A stretch of DNA of 6,052 nucleotides, taken from assembly GCA_947623765.1 (NCBI GenBank), contig CANQIG010000125.1, positions 1-6,052 on the forward strand. Reading direction: 5' to 3'. Origin of the DNA: an uncultured Clostridia bacterium. GTDB lineage: Bacteria; Bacillota; Clostridia; Oscillospirales; Acutalibacteraceae. Each line of letters starts with the position of its first letter. Position 1 is the stretch's first letter. The notes under the pieces are model-generated. The model saw only the letters and a program-made list of their open reading frames with translations, ran no database searches and had not been told where the DNA came from. Of the stretch, positions 1-6,052 are shown in pieces. Made by a program: the position numbers and the translations under genes.

Positions 1-359
1 GCTACCGCCCCGCGAAGGAGGTCTTGGACTTCGCCGCGCAGTACGACTGCTTCACGATGACCGACGACCCGATGACGGCCGCGAAGGACGCGGATGTCGT
101 CATCACGGACGTGTGGACTTCCATGGGCCAGGAGGAGGAACGCGCCGCGCGCGAAAAGGCGTTCAAGGGCTACTGTGTCGATGCGAAGATCATGGCCGCC
201 GCGAAGCCCGACGCCATCGTGCAGCACTGCCTGCCCGCCCACCGCGGCGAGGAGATCACCGAAGAGGTCTTTGAGGCGAACGCCGGGCCGATCTTCGAAG
301 AGGCGGAAAACCGCCTCCACGCGCAGAAGGCCGTCATGGTCAAGCTGATGCGCGGCTGA
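1..359 (+). CDS. argF: Ornithine carbamoyltransferase, C-terminal part (5' end outside window)
   Basis: Transfers the carbamoyl group of carbamoyl phosphate to ornithine, giving citrulline in arginine biosynthesis; a cytoplasmic enzyme. The frame is open from the left edge (first full codon at position 3) to a TGA at 357-359, leaving about 118 residues of a protein normally near 310-330. Two family hallmarks are visible. [11 protein letters not shown] (108-140) contains the SMG loop that closes over ornithine. [10 protein letters not shown] (225-254) carries the catalytic and ornithine-binding Cys. The end, [17 protein letters not shown], is the usual ArgF C-terminal helix. Aspartate carbamoyltransferase is excluded because it lacks SMG and HCLPAH. 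A catabolic or putrescine-type carbamoyltransferase cannot be fully excluded from this fragment. A TTG at 24 is internal, not a start, since coding continues upstream. The gene converges on the helicase operon, with 109 nt between the stop codons, and looks unrelated to it functionally. Confidence 0.95.
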   Translation, partial: YRPAKEVLDFAAQYDCFTMTDDPMTAAKDADVVITDVWTSMGQEEERAAREKAFKGYCVDAKIMAAAKPDAIVQHCLPAHRGEEITEEVFEANAGPIFEEAENRLHAQKAVMVKLMRG

Positions 360-417
360 TCCGCCGCCCGGAAACAGGGTTCCTTCGTTTGACGCAGCGC
401 TTGAACAAAAAAAGATC

Positions 418-466
418 GGACCGGCATGCGCCTCCCGCAAAATGAGGCGTATGCCGGTCCCTTTTT
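418..466. terminator. Bidirectional intrinsic terminator between argF and the helicase gene
   Basis: The arms at 418-434 and 444-460 are 17 nt each and pair perfectly except for one G-T (G-U) position, around a 9-nt loop (435-443). On the + strand the stem is followed by C and TTTTT (462-466), then ATTT. On the - strand the stem is followed by GATC and seven Ts (complement of A407-413). It therefore fits factor-independent termination of both argF and the opposing operon, with the + strand tract closer to ideal. The helicase stop codon begins only 9 bp from the stem. The remaining 360-417 stretch shows no gene. Confidence 0.85.
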
Positions 467-468
467 AT

Positions 469-2664
469 TTATCCTTTTCCGTCTTCCCGCATCGCGCCGC
501 GAAGCCCTTCGAAATCGAGGAAATCCTCGATGTACTGCTTGCGCAGGAGCGGTTTCGGGACAAATTCATTGTACTTTCCCCGGATCTGCACGTCCTCCGG
601 GAGCGGCAGCGTGTCCGGGTCGAACGGCGCGTCCAAAATCTCCCGGATGATCTCCTCGAGCTCTTCAGCGGCGCCGTCAAAGAGCACCTCGAGGTACACG
701 CAGAGCGGCCAGGGCATCTTGCTCCGCACGCCGCGCGCGAGAAGCGCGTAGTGCAGCGTGGTGAGCTGCCGCGTGCCGACCCACGGGAAGACCGCGTATT
801 TCCGGTCCGAGAGCGGCGTCACAAGGTTTTCGAGCACGCCGCTTCCCCGCGTGATGTACCGGATCTCCGCGAGGCGGTCCGCGCAGCTCTCGCTGAGATA
901 CGGGAACTGCTCCTCGCTTTGGAGGATGCTCCGGATCTTGCGCACGAGCACGGTGTGGAGCTCGCTGTCGAAATCGACGTCCCAATCGACGACGGAGATG
1001 CCCGGCACGCGCTTGACGAAAATGACCTTCGACTTGACGTTCACGTCCACGGTCTCCCAGGTGAGGCCCGCCAGCGCAAAGCGCATCCCCACGGGGTAGA
1101 CCTTGTCCACCGTGCCGATGGTGCGGTTCTCGTCCTTGACGAGCAGGTACTCGGACGCGAGAAAGACCGTCAGGAACTTGTGGCTGTTGACGACCTTTTC
1201 GCCCTCCCGCCCGATGATGAGCCCGCCGCGCTCGGTCCGCTCGAGCTGGTCCTCCCCGAGCATATGCGAGAGCAGGACCTTATAATCCTCCTGCGGGATG
1301 TCCCGGAAGCTCCCGAGCGTCAGAATGTCCTGCGCGAGCGCCGCCGGCGAGAGCTCGCCCGCGCTTTTCAGGTGGCTCATCGTCTGGTGGTAGAGCAGGT
1401 TGTACGGGTGCAGCAGCGGCGGGATCGGCTCGATCCAGTGTTCCCGAAGGTACAGCTCGACGATCGCGATCAGCCGGATGAACTCCCAGTTGACCGGCCC
1501 GAGCGTGTCGTCCGCATTGACGCGGAGGTTCTCCACGAACGTGAAGAGCAGCCGGGGGATCTGCCCGCGCCGCCCGCAGCGGCCAAGCCGCTGGGCGAAG
1601 CTCGCGACGTTCGCCGGCGTCCCGATCTGCACGACTTGGTCGAGCGAGCCGATGTCGATGCCGAGCTCGAGCGTCACGGTCGCGCCGGTGACGATCTTCG
1701 CGCCGTCGTCGCGCATCTCCTCCTCCGCACTCTCGCGCAGCAGCGCCGAGACGTTCCCGTGGTGGACCCGGTAGACGTCCGGCGCCTTGCGCTTTAACGC
1801 GATCTCCCTGAGGTTCGCGATCACGTATTCCGTCTCCTCGCGGCTGTTCGTGAAGATGATGGTCTTCCGGTCGAGCGTGTTTTTGAAAAGATATTCGTAT
1901 TCCTCCCGCGTCCCCGCGCCCTGCGAGATCAGGCTGTGGTCCTCGTCGACGTCCCGGGTGTCGCTGTAATTGACGAAGCGCTCGACGTGCAGCCCGACGC
2001 GCTTTTTCCCCTCGTCGGTGATCGGCGAAACGCAGTCCCGCCCCGTGCCGGTGTTCAGCCACCGCTCGGCGAGCGAGACGTCCCCGAGCGTCGCGGAGAG
2101 CCCGATGCGGCGCGGCACGACGCCCGCGAGGCGCTGCATCCGCTCGAGCACGCAGAGCAGCTGGATGCCGCGCGCGTCGCGCATGAAGTGATGCACCTCG
2201 TCGATGATGACATACCGTAGATCGGAAAAGAGCTTGATGCACGCGCCGCGCTTGTTCGTGATGAGGCTCTCGAGCGACTCCGGCGTAATCTGCAAAATGC
2301 CCGCCGGGTGCTTCATGAGCTTATTTTTCTGCGTGACCGAAGCGTCCCCGTGCCATTTCGTCACCGGGATGCCGGAATCGAGCAGCAATCGGTCGAGCCG
2401 CTTGAACTGGTCGTTGATGAGCGCCTTGAGCGGCGAGATGTACAACGCGCCGACGGACGCGGACGGATTTTCCCAGAGGTCCGTCAGCACCGGCAGGAAC
2501 GCGGCCTCGGTCTTCCCGGAGGCCGTCCCCGAGGAGAGCAGCAGATTGTTGTCGCCGTCGAAGATCGCGTCGATCGCAGCGACCTGGTTGGCGTGCAGCT
2601 CCTCCCATCCGTTCTGATAGATGAATTCCTGAATGAACGGCGCGAGCCGGTTGAACGCGTCCAT
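469..2664 (-). CDS. Lhr/BrxHI-like DEAD/DEAH-box superfamily 2 helicase
   Basis: A probable ATP-driven nucleic-acid translocase or helicase of 731 aa; substrate unknown. The SF2 motifs appear in order: Q-like region around W20-Q27; Walker A GTASGKT (46-52); motif Ia SPLKALINDQ (77-86); TPESLE (127-132); Walker B DEVH (155-158); SAT (190-192); TIIFTNSREETE (268-279); motif V TLELGIDIG (331-339); motif VI QRLGRCGRRG (358-367). All catalytic residues are intact. The roughly 360-residue C-terminal part is probably winged-helix/accessory, as in Lhr-type enzymes, and ends with GKYNEFVPKPLLRKQY (696-711), which resembles the tail of BrxHI-like family members. No nuclease motif or zinc-binding cysteine cluster is visible. 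The ATG is preceded by GAGGTG at 6-nt spacing and lies 3 nt after the ATPase stop, so it is the last gene of the operon. The helicase call is firm; the Lhr/BrxHI subfamily is recognised from motif style and from the DUF2791 neighbour. Confidence 0.93.
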   Translation of the reverse strand: MDAFNRLAPFIQEFIYQNGWEELHANQVAAIDAIFDGDNNLLLSSGTASGKTEAAFLPVLTDLWENPSASVGALYISPLKALINDQFKRLDRLLLDSGIPVTKWHGDASVTQKNKLMKHPAGILQITPESLESLITNKRGACIKLFSDLRYVIIDEVHHFMRDARGIQLLCVLERMQRLAGVVPRRIGLSATLGDVSLAERWLNTGTGRDCVSPITDEGKKRVGLHVERFVNYSDTRDVDEDHSLISQGAGTREEYEYLFKNTLDRKTIIFTNSREETEYVIANLREIALKRKAPDVYRVHHGNVSALLRESAEEEMRDDGAKIVTGATVTLELGIDIGSLDQVVQIGTPANVASFAQRLGRCGRRGQIPRLLFTFVENLRVNADDTLGPVNWEFIRLIAIVELYLREHWIEPIPPLLHPYNLLYHQTMSHLKSAGELSPAALAQDILTLGSFRDIPQEDYKVLLSHMLGEDQLERTERGGLIIGREGEKVVNSHKFLTVFLASEYLLVKDENRTIGTVDKVYPVGMRFALAGLTWETVDVNVKSKVIFVKRVPGISVVDWDVDFDSELHTVLVRKIRSILQSEEQFPYLSESCADRLAEIRYITRGSGVLENLVTPLSDRKYAVFPWVGTRQLTTLHYALLARGVRSKMPWPLCVYLEVLFDGAAEELEEIIREILDAPFDPDTLPLPEDVQIRGKYNEFVPKPLLRKQYIEDFLDFEGLRGAMREDGKG

Positions 2665-2667
2665 CGC

Positions 2668-3984
2668 TTACACCTCGAATTCCTGAAATTCCTCGTGGAT
2701 CTCCTCATCGGAGAGCCCGCCGCGCGCCATCTCGAAGCTGTTGCTCTCGAGCAGCGCCTTCATGTCCGTCCCCGGGTTCTGGAAGAGAATGTTCGCGAGC
2801 TCGATGAAGTCCCGGATGATCTCCCGGGGCGTGATGTGCGTGTCCGCGCCCACGCGGTTGTACTCGACGGTCAGAAAGTAGAGCAGTTCCTCCCGCCCGA
2901 GCGTCGGCGCGTAGTGATAGAGCCCCGCGTGGATGTCGCGCAGCTTTTCGACGAGGATGTACATCTCCTCCTGCGAGAGCATCTGCAGCCGGATGATCGG
3001 CGCGGAGAGGTCCTTCAGCCCGTCTGTCGCGAAATGCCCCTCCTGCAGCCGCGAGCGCAGCGCCTCGTAGCTGAACAGTCCCCTGTACCGGTCCTCGACG
3101 CACTGCGGCGTGCCGCCCATCAGAAAGCCGATGTGCTGCGCCTTGCCCTGTAATACATCGTTATACATCGTGAGGATCTTCTCGTAATTGTTCTGCCGCG
3201 TGATCGAATTCGGGATCTTGTAGAGGTTGACGAGCTCGTCGATCAGCACGACGAGCCCCTTATACCCCGCGCCCGCGAGGAACGCGGCGAAGAGCTTTAA
3301 GAAATCGTACCACGCCTCGTCGGTCACGATGAAGTTGATCCCGAGGTCGCGCTTCGCCTCGGTGCGCGTCGGGTACTCGCCCCGGAACCAGCGCAGCACC
3401 GTGGATTTGAGCGCAGGGTCGTCCTCCCGGTACGCCTTCCAGTAGAGCGCGACGGCCCGCGCGAACTCGAAGCCGTTCACCATCCCCTCGAGGCTCCCCG
3501 CGACGGCGTAGATCCGCTGCTCGACCAGCCGGTCGAACGCTTCGCCCTCTGCGCCGGACTCCGCCTTCACGGCGGTCTGGATGCCCGCGATCCACCGCTC
3601 GAGGATCAGCGGCAGCGCGCCACCGTCCGGCTTCGATTTCACGGAGAGGTTCCGGATCAGCTCCTTGTACGTCGCGAGGCCCTGCCCCTTCGTCCCCGCG
3701 AAACGCCGCTCCGGCGAGAGGTCCGCGTCCATGACGGCGAACCCGCTCGCGGTCGCGTAATTCCGCACGGTCTGCAGAAGGAAGCTCTTGCCGCTGCCGT
3801 ACTTCCCGACGATGAACCGGAAGGACGCGCCGCCCTCCCCGATCATCCCGATGTCCCGAAGGATCGCCTCGATCTCCTGCCTTCTGCCCACCGTGATGTA
3901 CTCGAGCCCCACCCGGGGCACCACGCCGCTCTTGAGCGCCGTCATCAGCACGTTCGCGATGCGCGGGGGTATCGGATTCGCCAT
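2668..3984 (-). CDS. BrxC/BrxD-family (DUF2791) P-loop ATP-binding protein
   Basis: A predicted AAA-type ATPase of 438 aa, which matches BrxD-like proteins (about 430-450 aa) rather than the much larger BrxC. Visible motifs are Walker A GKYGSGKS (60-67) within FRFIVGKYGSGKSFLL; Walker B LVVLIDEL (244-251), with the acidic pair D249/E250; a GGTP segment (290-293) after the strand IGFLM, in a sensor-like position; and YEALRSRL (306-313), which offers possible arginine-finger residues R310/R312. The N-terminal IANVLMTALKSGVVP and VGRRQEIEAILRD resemble the opening of the family. No membrane segment is present. In BREX type 2 loci such an ATPase (brxD) accompanies the helicase brxHI, and the same pairing occurs here downstream of a TerB gene. 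The likely role is an ATP-dependent switch or loader for the helicase, which is inference. The start follows the TerB stop directly (TAA-ATG). The next Met (14) has a poorer upstream context and would trim the conserved N-terminus. Confidence 0.9.
   Translation of the reverse strand: MANPIPPRIANVLMTALKSGVVPRVGLEYITVGRRQEIEAILRDIGMIGEGGASFRFIVGKYGSGKSFLLQTVRNYATASGFAVMDADLSPERRFAGTKGQGLATYKELIRNLSVKSKPDGGALPLILERWIAGIQTAVKAESGAEGEAFDRLVEQRIYAVAGSLEGMVNGFEFARAVALYWKAYREDDPALKSTVLRWFRGEYPTRTEAKRDLGINFIVTDEAWYDFLKLFAAFLAGAGYKGLVVLIDELVNLYKIPNSITRQNNYEKILTMYNDVLQGKAQHIGFLMGGTPQCVEDRYRGLFSYEALRSRLQEGHFATDGLKDLSAPIIRLQMLSQEEMYILVEKLRDIHAGLYHYAPTLGREELLYFLTVEYNRVGADTHITPREIIRDFIELANILFQNPGTDMKALLESNSFEMARGGLSDEEIHEEFQEFEV
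2671..2676 (-). promoter_or_regulatory. Ribosome binding site of the helicase gene, inside the ATPase 3' end
   Basis: GAGGTG lies 6 nt before the helicase ATG and overlaps the last two sense codons (Glu-Val) of the ATPase gene. It fixes the start at 2664 and implies translational coupling. Confidence 0.75.
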
Positions 3985-4002
3985 TTATCTCATCATCCCT
4001 TC
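3985..4002 (-). promoter_or_regulatory. Stop/start junction TerB protein to ATPase (coupled translation)
   Basis: The coding strand reads GAAGGG, ATG ATG AGA, TAA, then the ATPase ATG with no intervening base. The only purine-rich Shine-Dalgarno candidate (GAAGGG, 3997-4002) sits 12 nt from the ATG, farther than usual. Ribosomes finishing the TerB gene therefore probably reinitiate on the adjacent ATG. Inference from spacing only. Confidence 0.45.
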
Positions 4003-5925
4003 GACCTGTTCTTCATAGTCCGGGTACAGGGCGAGCGCCTCGTCGAGCAGCCCGTCCCCGACCGTCTCCATCGCCTTTTCGTTGAGCGATTCCGCGAGCA
4101 GCTCCGGCAAAACGCCGCGCTGCGCGGCGAACCGCTCGAGCGTCTCCCCGGAAAGCAGTGCGCCGAGCGCCTGCCGCTCCGTTTCGTCCAGAAGGTCCCA
4201 CAGCGCGCCCCAGCCGCCGTCAAATCCCTCCGCGGCCGTTTCCACCTCCCCGACAGACAGCTCCCGCGTGTCGGCCTCCGCTTCCGGCGCTTCCGCCACG
4301 CCGGGCGCTTCCACCGCTGAGATCGTCCCGCCCTCTGGCTCCTCCTCCGTCTCCACGGTCAGCGCCTCCTGCGTCGCGGCGGCGTCCGTGCGGATGCGCG
4401 AGAGCGACGCCTCGTCCACCGTGACAACGGTCCGCGTCCGCTCCCGGTAAAAATCCTCCGCCGCCTTTTGCACGACCTCGTCCAGCCGGACGCCGCCCGC
4501 CTCCAAAACGGCGAGCGTCTCCGGGTCGAGCGTGCTGAGATCCGCTTTCAGCGCGCTGCGGTACCGCCGCAGCCGTCGCAGCGCCGCCTCCGTCTTCCGG
4601 AAAACGTACTCGACGAGCCGCCGCCCCTTCCGCGTGGCGAGCGCCGCCGAATGGGTCCACACGTTGTCCCGGCAGAGATACACGTCCTTCTCCGAGAAGA
4701 CGACGGTCCGGTCCGGCTGCCGCAGCCACGGGTGGAACAGCGCCCCCTGAAACGGCCGCCACGCCGGCGCTTTTTTCGCCGGGCAGAACAGCAGGCTGTC
4801 CAGCTCGATCCCCGCCGCCGCGAGCGTTTCCCGCACGCGCTCCATCGCGAAGACCGCGCCGTCCTCCAAAAGCGCGCGGTTTTCCCCGGCATAAAACGTC
4901 GACTTCGTCAGATCGTAGCCCGAAAGCCCGAGGTAAAACGCGAACCCCGTCTTCGGCCTTGCAAGCCCGGCGTACGCGGCGGTCAGCCGGTGCGCCGAGA
5001 GAAATTCCTCGAAGGTGTGCGGCAGCGTGTAGTAGATGTGGTAATCCGCGAGCCACCTCATGACGTACTTGTCGAGGGTGCTGTCGAACAGCCGGTACGT
5101 CTCCCAAAACGACGTGAGCTTTTCGAGCGCGTCCAAGGGGTCCGCCGCGCCGACGTTGTGCAGCAGCTCGTAGAGATACAGAAACGCGTAGGAGAGCGAA
5201 GTCTGCCGCACGTCGCCGCGCCGCACGCGCGTGCGCCATGTGAAATACGTCCGCAGCTGGTCGTAGCCCATCATCTGGTAATTCGGGAAGTAGGAGGAAA
5301 ACTCCGTTTCTTTGTCGAAGTCGTCCTCAAACTCCCGCATGAAGAGCGCCTGCCGGTAGAAGATCTCCGCGTTCTCCCGCTGCACGCCGGGGCTGTAAAA
5401 CCTCGTCCCGCTCAGAAACTGCATGGGGTACTGCCGCGCGATCTCCCGCATCTCGAGAAAGCGCCGCCGCACGGGGTCGCGCCGCGGCGGCTCGACCCGC
5501 TCGGCGCGCTTCACGAACTTCCCCACGCCCGGCACCGGCGACGCGGAATAGTCGATCTCGTAAAACACCGGCCCGTCCGACGCACCGGCCTTCCTCCCCA
5601 CTTCCTGCCGCGCCTCCGCGCCATCTTCCAAAGCGTTCAATACATCCAACGCCTTCCGCACGCGCCCCAGCGCGTCCGGCAGAGCGTCGCCTCCGGGCCG
5701 CACGATCTTCTCCGCCGCATATTTCCTTTTCTTTTCGCCGCCGTCCATGTTCCATTCCACGGCGATTTTTCCCTCCGCCTCCGGCCGCGCCTGCTCGCCG
5801 TCTTCCAAGGCGTTCAGCACATCGAGCGCCTTCCGCACGCCCGCGAGCACGCCCTGCTCGAGGCCGTCCTCCCGCCGCCGGATCTTCTCAGCCGCATATT
5901 TCCTTTTCTTTTCGCCGCCGTCCAT
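3985..5925 (-). CDS. TerB_N/TerB_C domain protein with duplicated N-terminal segment
   Basis: First gene of the three-gene unit; 646 aa, no signal peptide or membrane segment, so probably cytoplasmic. Layout: residues 1-112, a tandem-duplicated charged segment; about 113-150, a Pro/Arg linker; about 150-345, TerB_N, recognised from FYRQALFMREFEDDF (about 188-202), YFPNYQMMGYDQLRTYFTWR and TSLSYAFLYLYELL; about 415-515 and 570-646, parts of TerB_C, separated by an acidic Glu/Ala/Gly-rich insert at about 517-570. The C-terminus (WDLLDETERQALGALLSG, then SLNEKAMETVGDGLLDE) matches the end of TerB_C, so the protein is complete. No separate canonical TerB core is obvious between the two domains. 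Function is unproven; the family is linked to tellurite/phage-stress (Ter) networks and DNA-processing neighbourhoods, and a sensor or scaffold role for the ATPase-helicase pair is inference. The start is secure: in-frame TAG four codons upstream and AGGAG at 6-nt spacing. Met60, which opens repeat copy 2, lacks a comparable ribosome site. Confidence 0.88.
   Translation of the reverse strand: MDGGEKKRKYAAEKIRRREDGLEQGVLAGVRKALDVLNALEDGEQARPEAEGKIAVEWNMDGGEKKRKYAAEKIVRPGGDALPDALGRVRKALDVLNALEDGAEARQEVGRKAGASDGPVFYEIDYSASPVPGVGKFVKRAERVEPPRRDPVRRRFLEMREIARQYPMQFLSGTRFYSPGVQRENAEIFYRQALFMREFEDDFDKETEFSSYFPNYQMMGYDQLRTYFTWRTRVRRGDVRQTSLSYAFLYLYELLHNVGAADPLDALEKLTSFWETYRLFDSTLDKYVMRWLADYHIYYTLPHTFEEFLSAHRLTAAYAGLARPKTGFAFYLGLSGYDLTKSTFYAGENRALLEDGAVFAMERVRETLAAAGIELDSLLFCPAKKAPAWRPFQGALFHPWLRQPDRTVVFSEKDVYLCRDNVWTHSAALATRKGRRLVEYVFRKTEAALRRLRRYRSALKADLSTLDPETLAVLEAGGVRLDEVVQKAAEDFYRERTRTVVTVDEASLSRIRTDAAATQEALTVETEEEPEGGTISAVEAPGVAEAPEAEADTRELSVGEVETAAEGFDGGWGALWDLLDETERQALGALLSGETLERFAAQRGVLPELLAESLNEKAMETVGDGLLDEALALYPDYEEQVEGMMR
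5590..5925 (-). repeat. In-frame tandem duplication (59 codons, 177 bp) at the 5' end of the TerB gene
   Basis: Copy 1 is residues 1-59 (5749-5925). Copy 2 starts at Met60 and is recognisable to about residue 112 (5590-5748). The copies align without gaps. Two blocks are identical in protein: MDGGEKKRKYAAEKI (positions 1-15 of each) and VRKALDVLNALEDG (30-43), with A46/R47, E49 and K53 also shared. The middle (16-29) has diverged. In the second block the DNA copies differ at six bases, all silent (CTC/TTG, GTG/GTA, CTG/TTG, GCC/GCT, GAC/GAT). In the first block there is one silent change. The conserved pieces are a lysine-rich patch and a leucine-rich probable helix. Confidence 0.9.
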
Positions 5926-6052
5926 ATTGCTCTCCTAGCTTTCCCAAATCCTCCGCGCCATCCAACGCCGGGCTTCCTCTCCGCCTCACAGCGCACCCGC
6001 CCGTCCTGCGCTCGTTCTGCTCCCCGCCGAAGGTCAATCCCGCGCCTCGGGG
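5926..6052. other. Upstream flank of the operon, no confident gene
   Basis: 127 nt up to the window edge. On the - strand two frames stay open from the edge: one to TGA at 5888-5890, the other to a stop at 5814-5816. The frame of the TerB gene is closed by TGA at 6034-6036, another TGA further on, and TAG at 5935-5937. An upstream gene could end here (for example at 6034, in the frame ending PEARD), but with so little sequence and such high GC content the frames cannot be told apart. A TTGACC resembling a -35 box (6033-6038) has no convincing -10 partner. Bases 5950-5969 resemble part of the downstream repeat unit, as described in the findings. It is unknown whether the operon starts here or continues upstream. 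Confidence 0.5.
5932..5936 (-). promoter_or_regulatory. Ribosome binding site of the TerB_N/TerB_C gene
   Basis: AGGAG lies 6 nt before the ATG at 5925 and overlaps an in-frame TAG (5935-5937). This rules out any N-terminal extension in that frame and selects this start over Met60. Confidence 0.85.

Noticed and set aside
442..1797. Long + strand open frame (451 codons) opposite the helicase gene
   Set aside because: It lies fully antisense to a helicase with every SF2 motif. Its product is Arg/Glu/Asp/Leu/Val-rich low-complexity sequence typical of GC-rich shadow frames, and its start lies inside the terminator hairpin.
2308..3153. + strand open frame of 281 codons spanning the ATPase-helicase junction
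   Set aside because: Antisense shadow with biased composition and no recognisable motif; both opposing genes are well supported.
4220..5239. - strand 339-codon frame inside the TerB gene
   Set aside because: Out-of-frame Arg/Gly/Ala-rich shadow; the main frame carries the TerB_N and TerB_C signatures throughout.
469..5925. Calling the locus a BREX system
   Set aside because: Only BrxD-like and BrxHI-like proteins are visible. The defining pglX/brxX methyltransferase and pglZ phosphatase are absent, and a TerB_N/TerB_C gene takes the first position.
5935..5961. Eight-codon leader peptide MARRIWES ending at the TAG over the ribosome site
   Set aside because: A short frame with no ribosome site of its own and no attenuator hairpin; expected by chance.
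5814..5996. - strand frame of 60 codons with a GTG start overlapping the TerB gene start
   Set aside because: Overlaps 112 nt of the repeat-bearing TerB 5' end in another frame, is Arg-rich, and has no good ribosome site; treated as a shadow or an undecidable upstream tail.
6033..6038. TTGACC on the - strand as a -35 promoter box
   Set aside because: No TATAAT-like hexamer sits 16-18 nt downstream; the region there is GC-rich (CGAGCG).

Overview
The window looks like a high-GC bacterial chromosome, probably a Firmicute of the Clostridia type. The grounds are the third-position G/C bias, the Shine-Dalgarno-led genes, the style of the ArgF C-terminus, and the type of three-gene module present. 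The taxonomic guess is inference only. The layout is compact and has one convergent junction.

Positions 1-359 (+) hold the C-terminal third of ornithine carbamoyltransferase (argF), a housekeeping arginine-biosynthesis gene whose 5' part lies outside the window. A 17-bp-stem hairpin at 418-460 follows, with a T-run on one side and an A-run on the other. It is placed to terminate both argF and the opposing operon.

Positions 469-5925 (-) hold three tightly packed genes, transcribed right to left: a TerB_N/TerB_C protein (646 aa), a BrxC/BrxD-type (DUF2791) P-loop ATPase (438 aa) and an Lhr/BrxHI-like DEAD/DEAH-box helicase (731 aa). Gaps between genes are 0 and 3 nt and all three share one reading frame, so they form one transcription and translation unit. 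Family knowledge places the ATPase and helicase beside BREX type 2 components (brxD, brxHI), and TerB_N/TerB_C proteins in predicted stress or phage-response DNA-processing neighbourhoods. No methyltransferase (pglX), phosphatase (pglZ), nuclease or Ter metal-resistance gene is visible. The simplest reading is a stand-alone TerB + ATPase + helicase module, a candidate genome-defence or DNA-processing system of unknown mechanism.

The most unusual local structure is at the operon's 5' end. The TerB protein begins with a tandem duplication of 59 residues, and the two copies differ mostly by silent changes in their conserved blocks. A possible decayed third unit lies just upstream (5926-6052), where no gene can be called with confidence.
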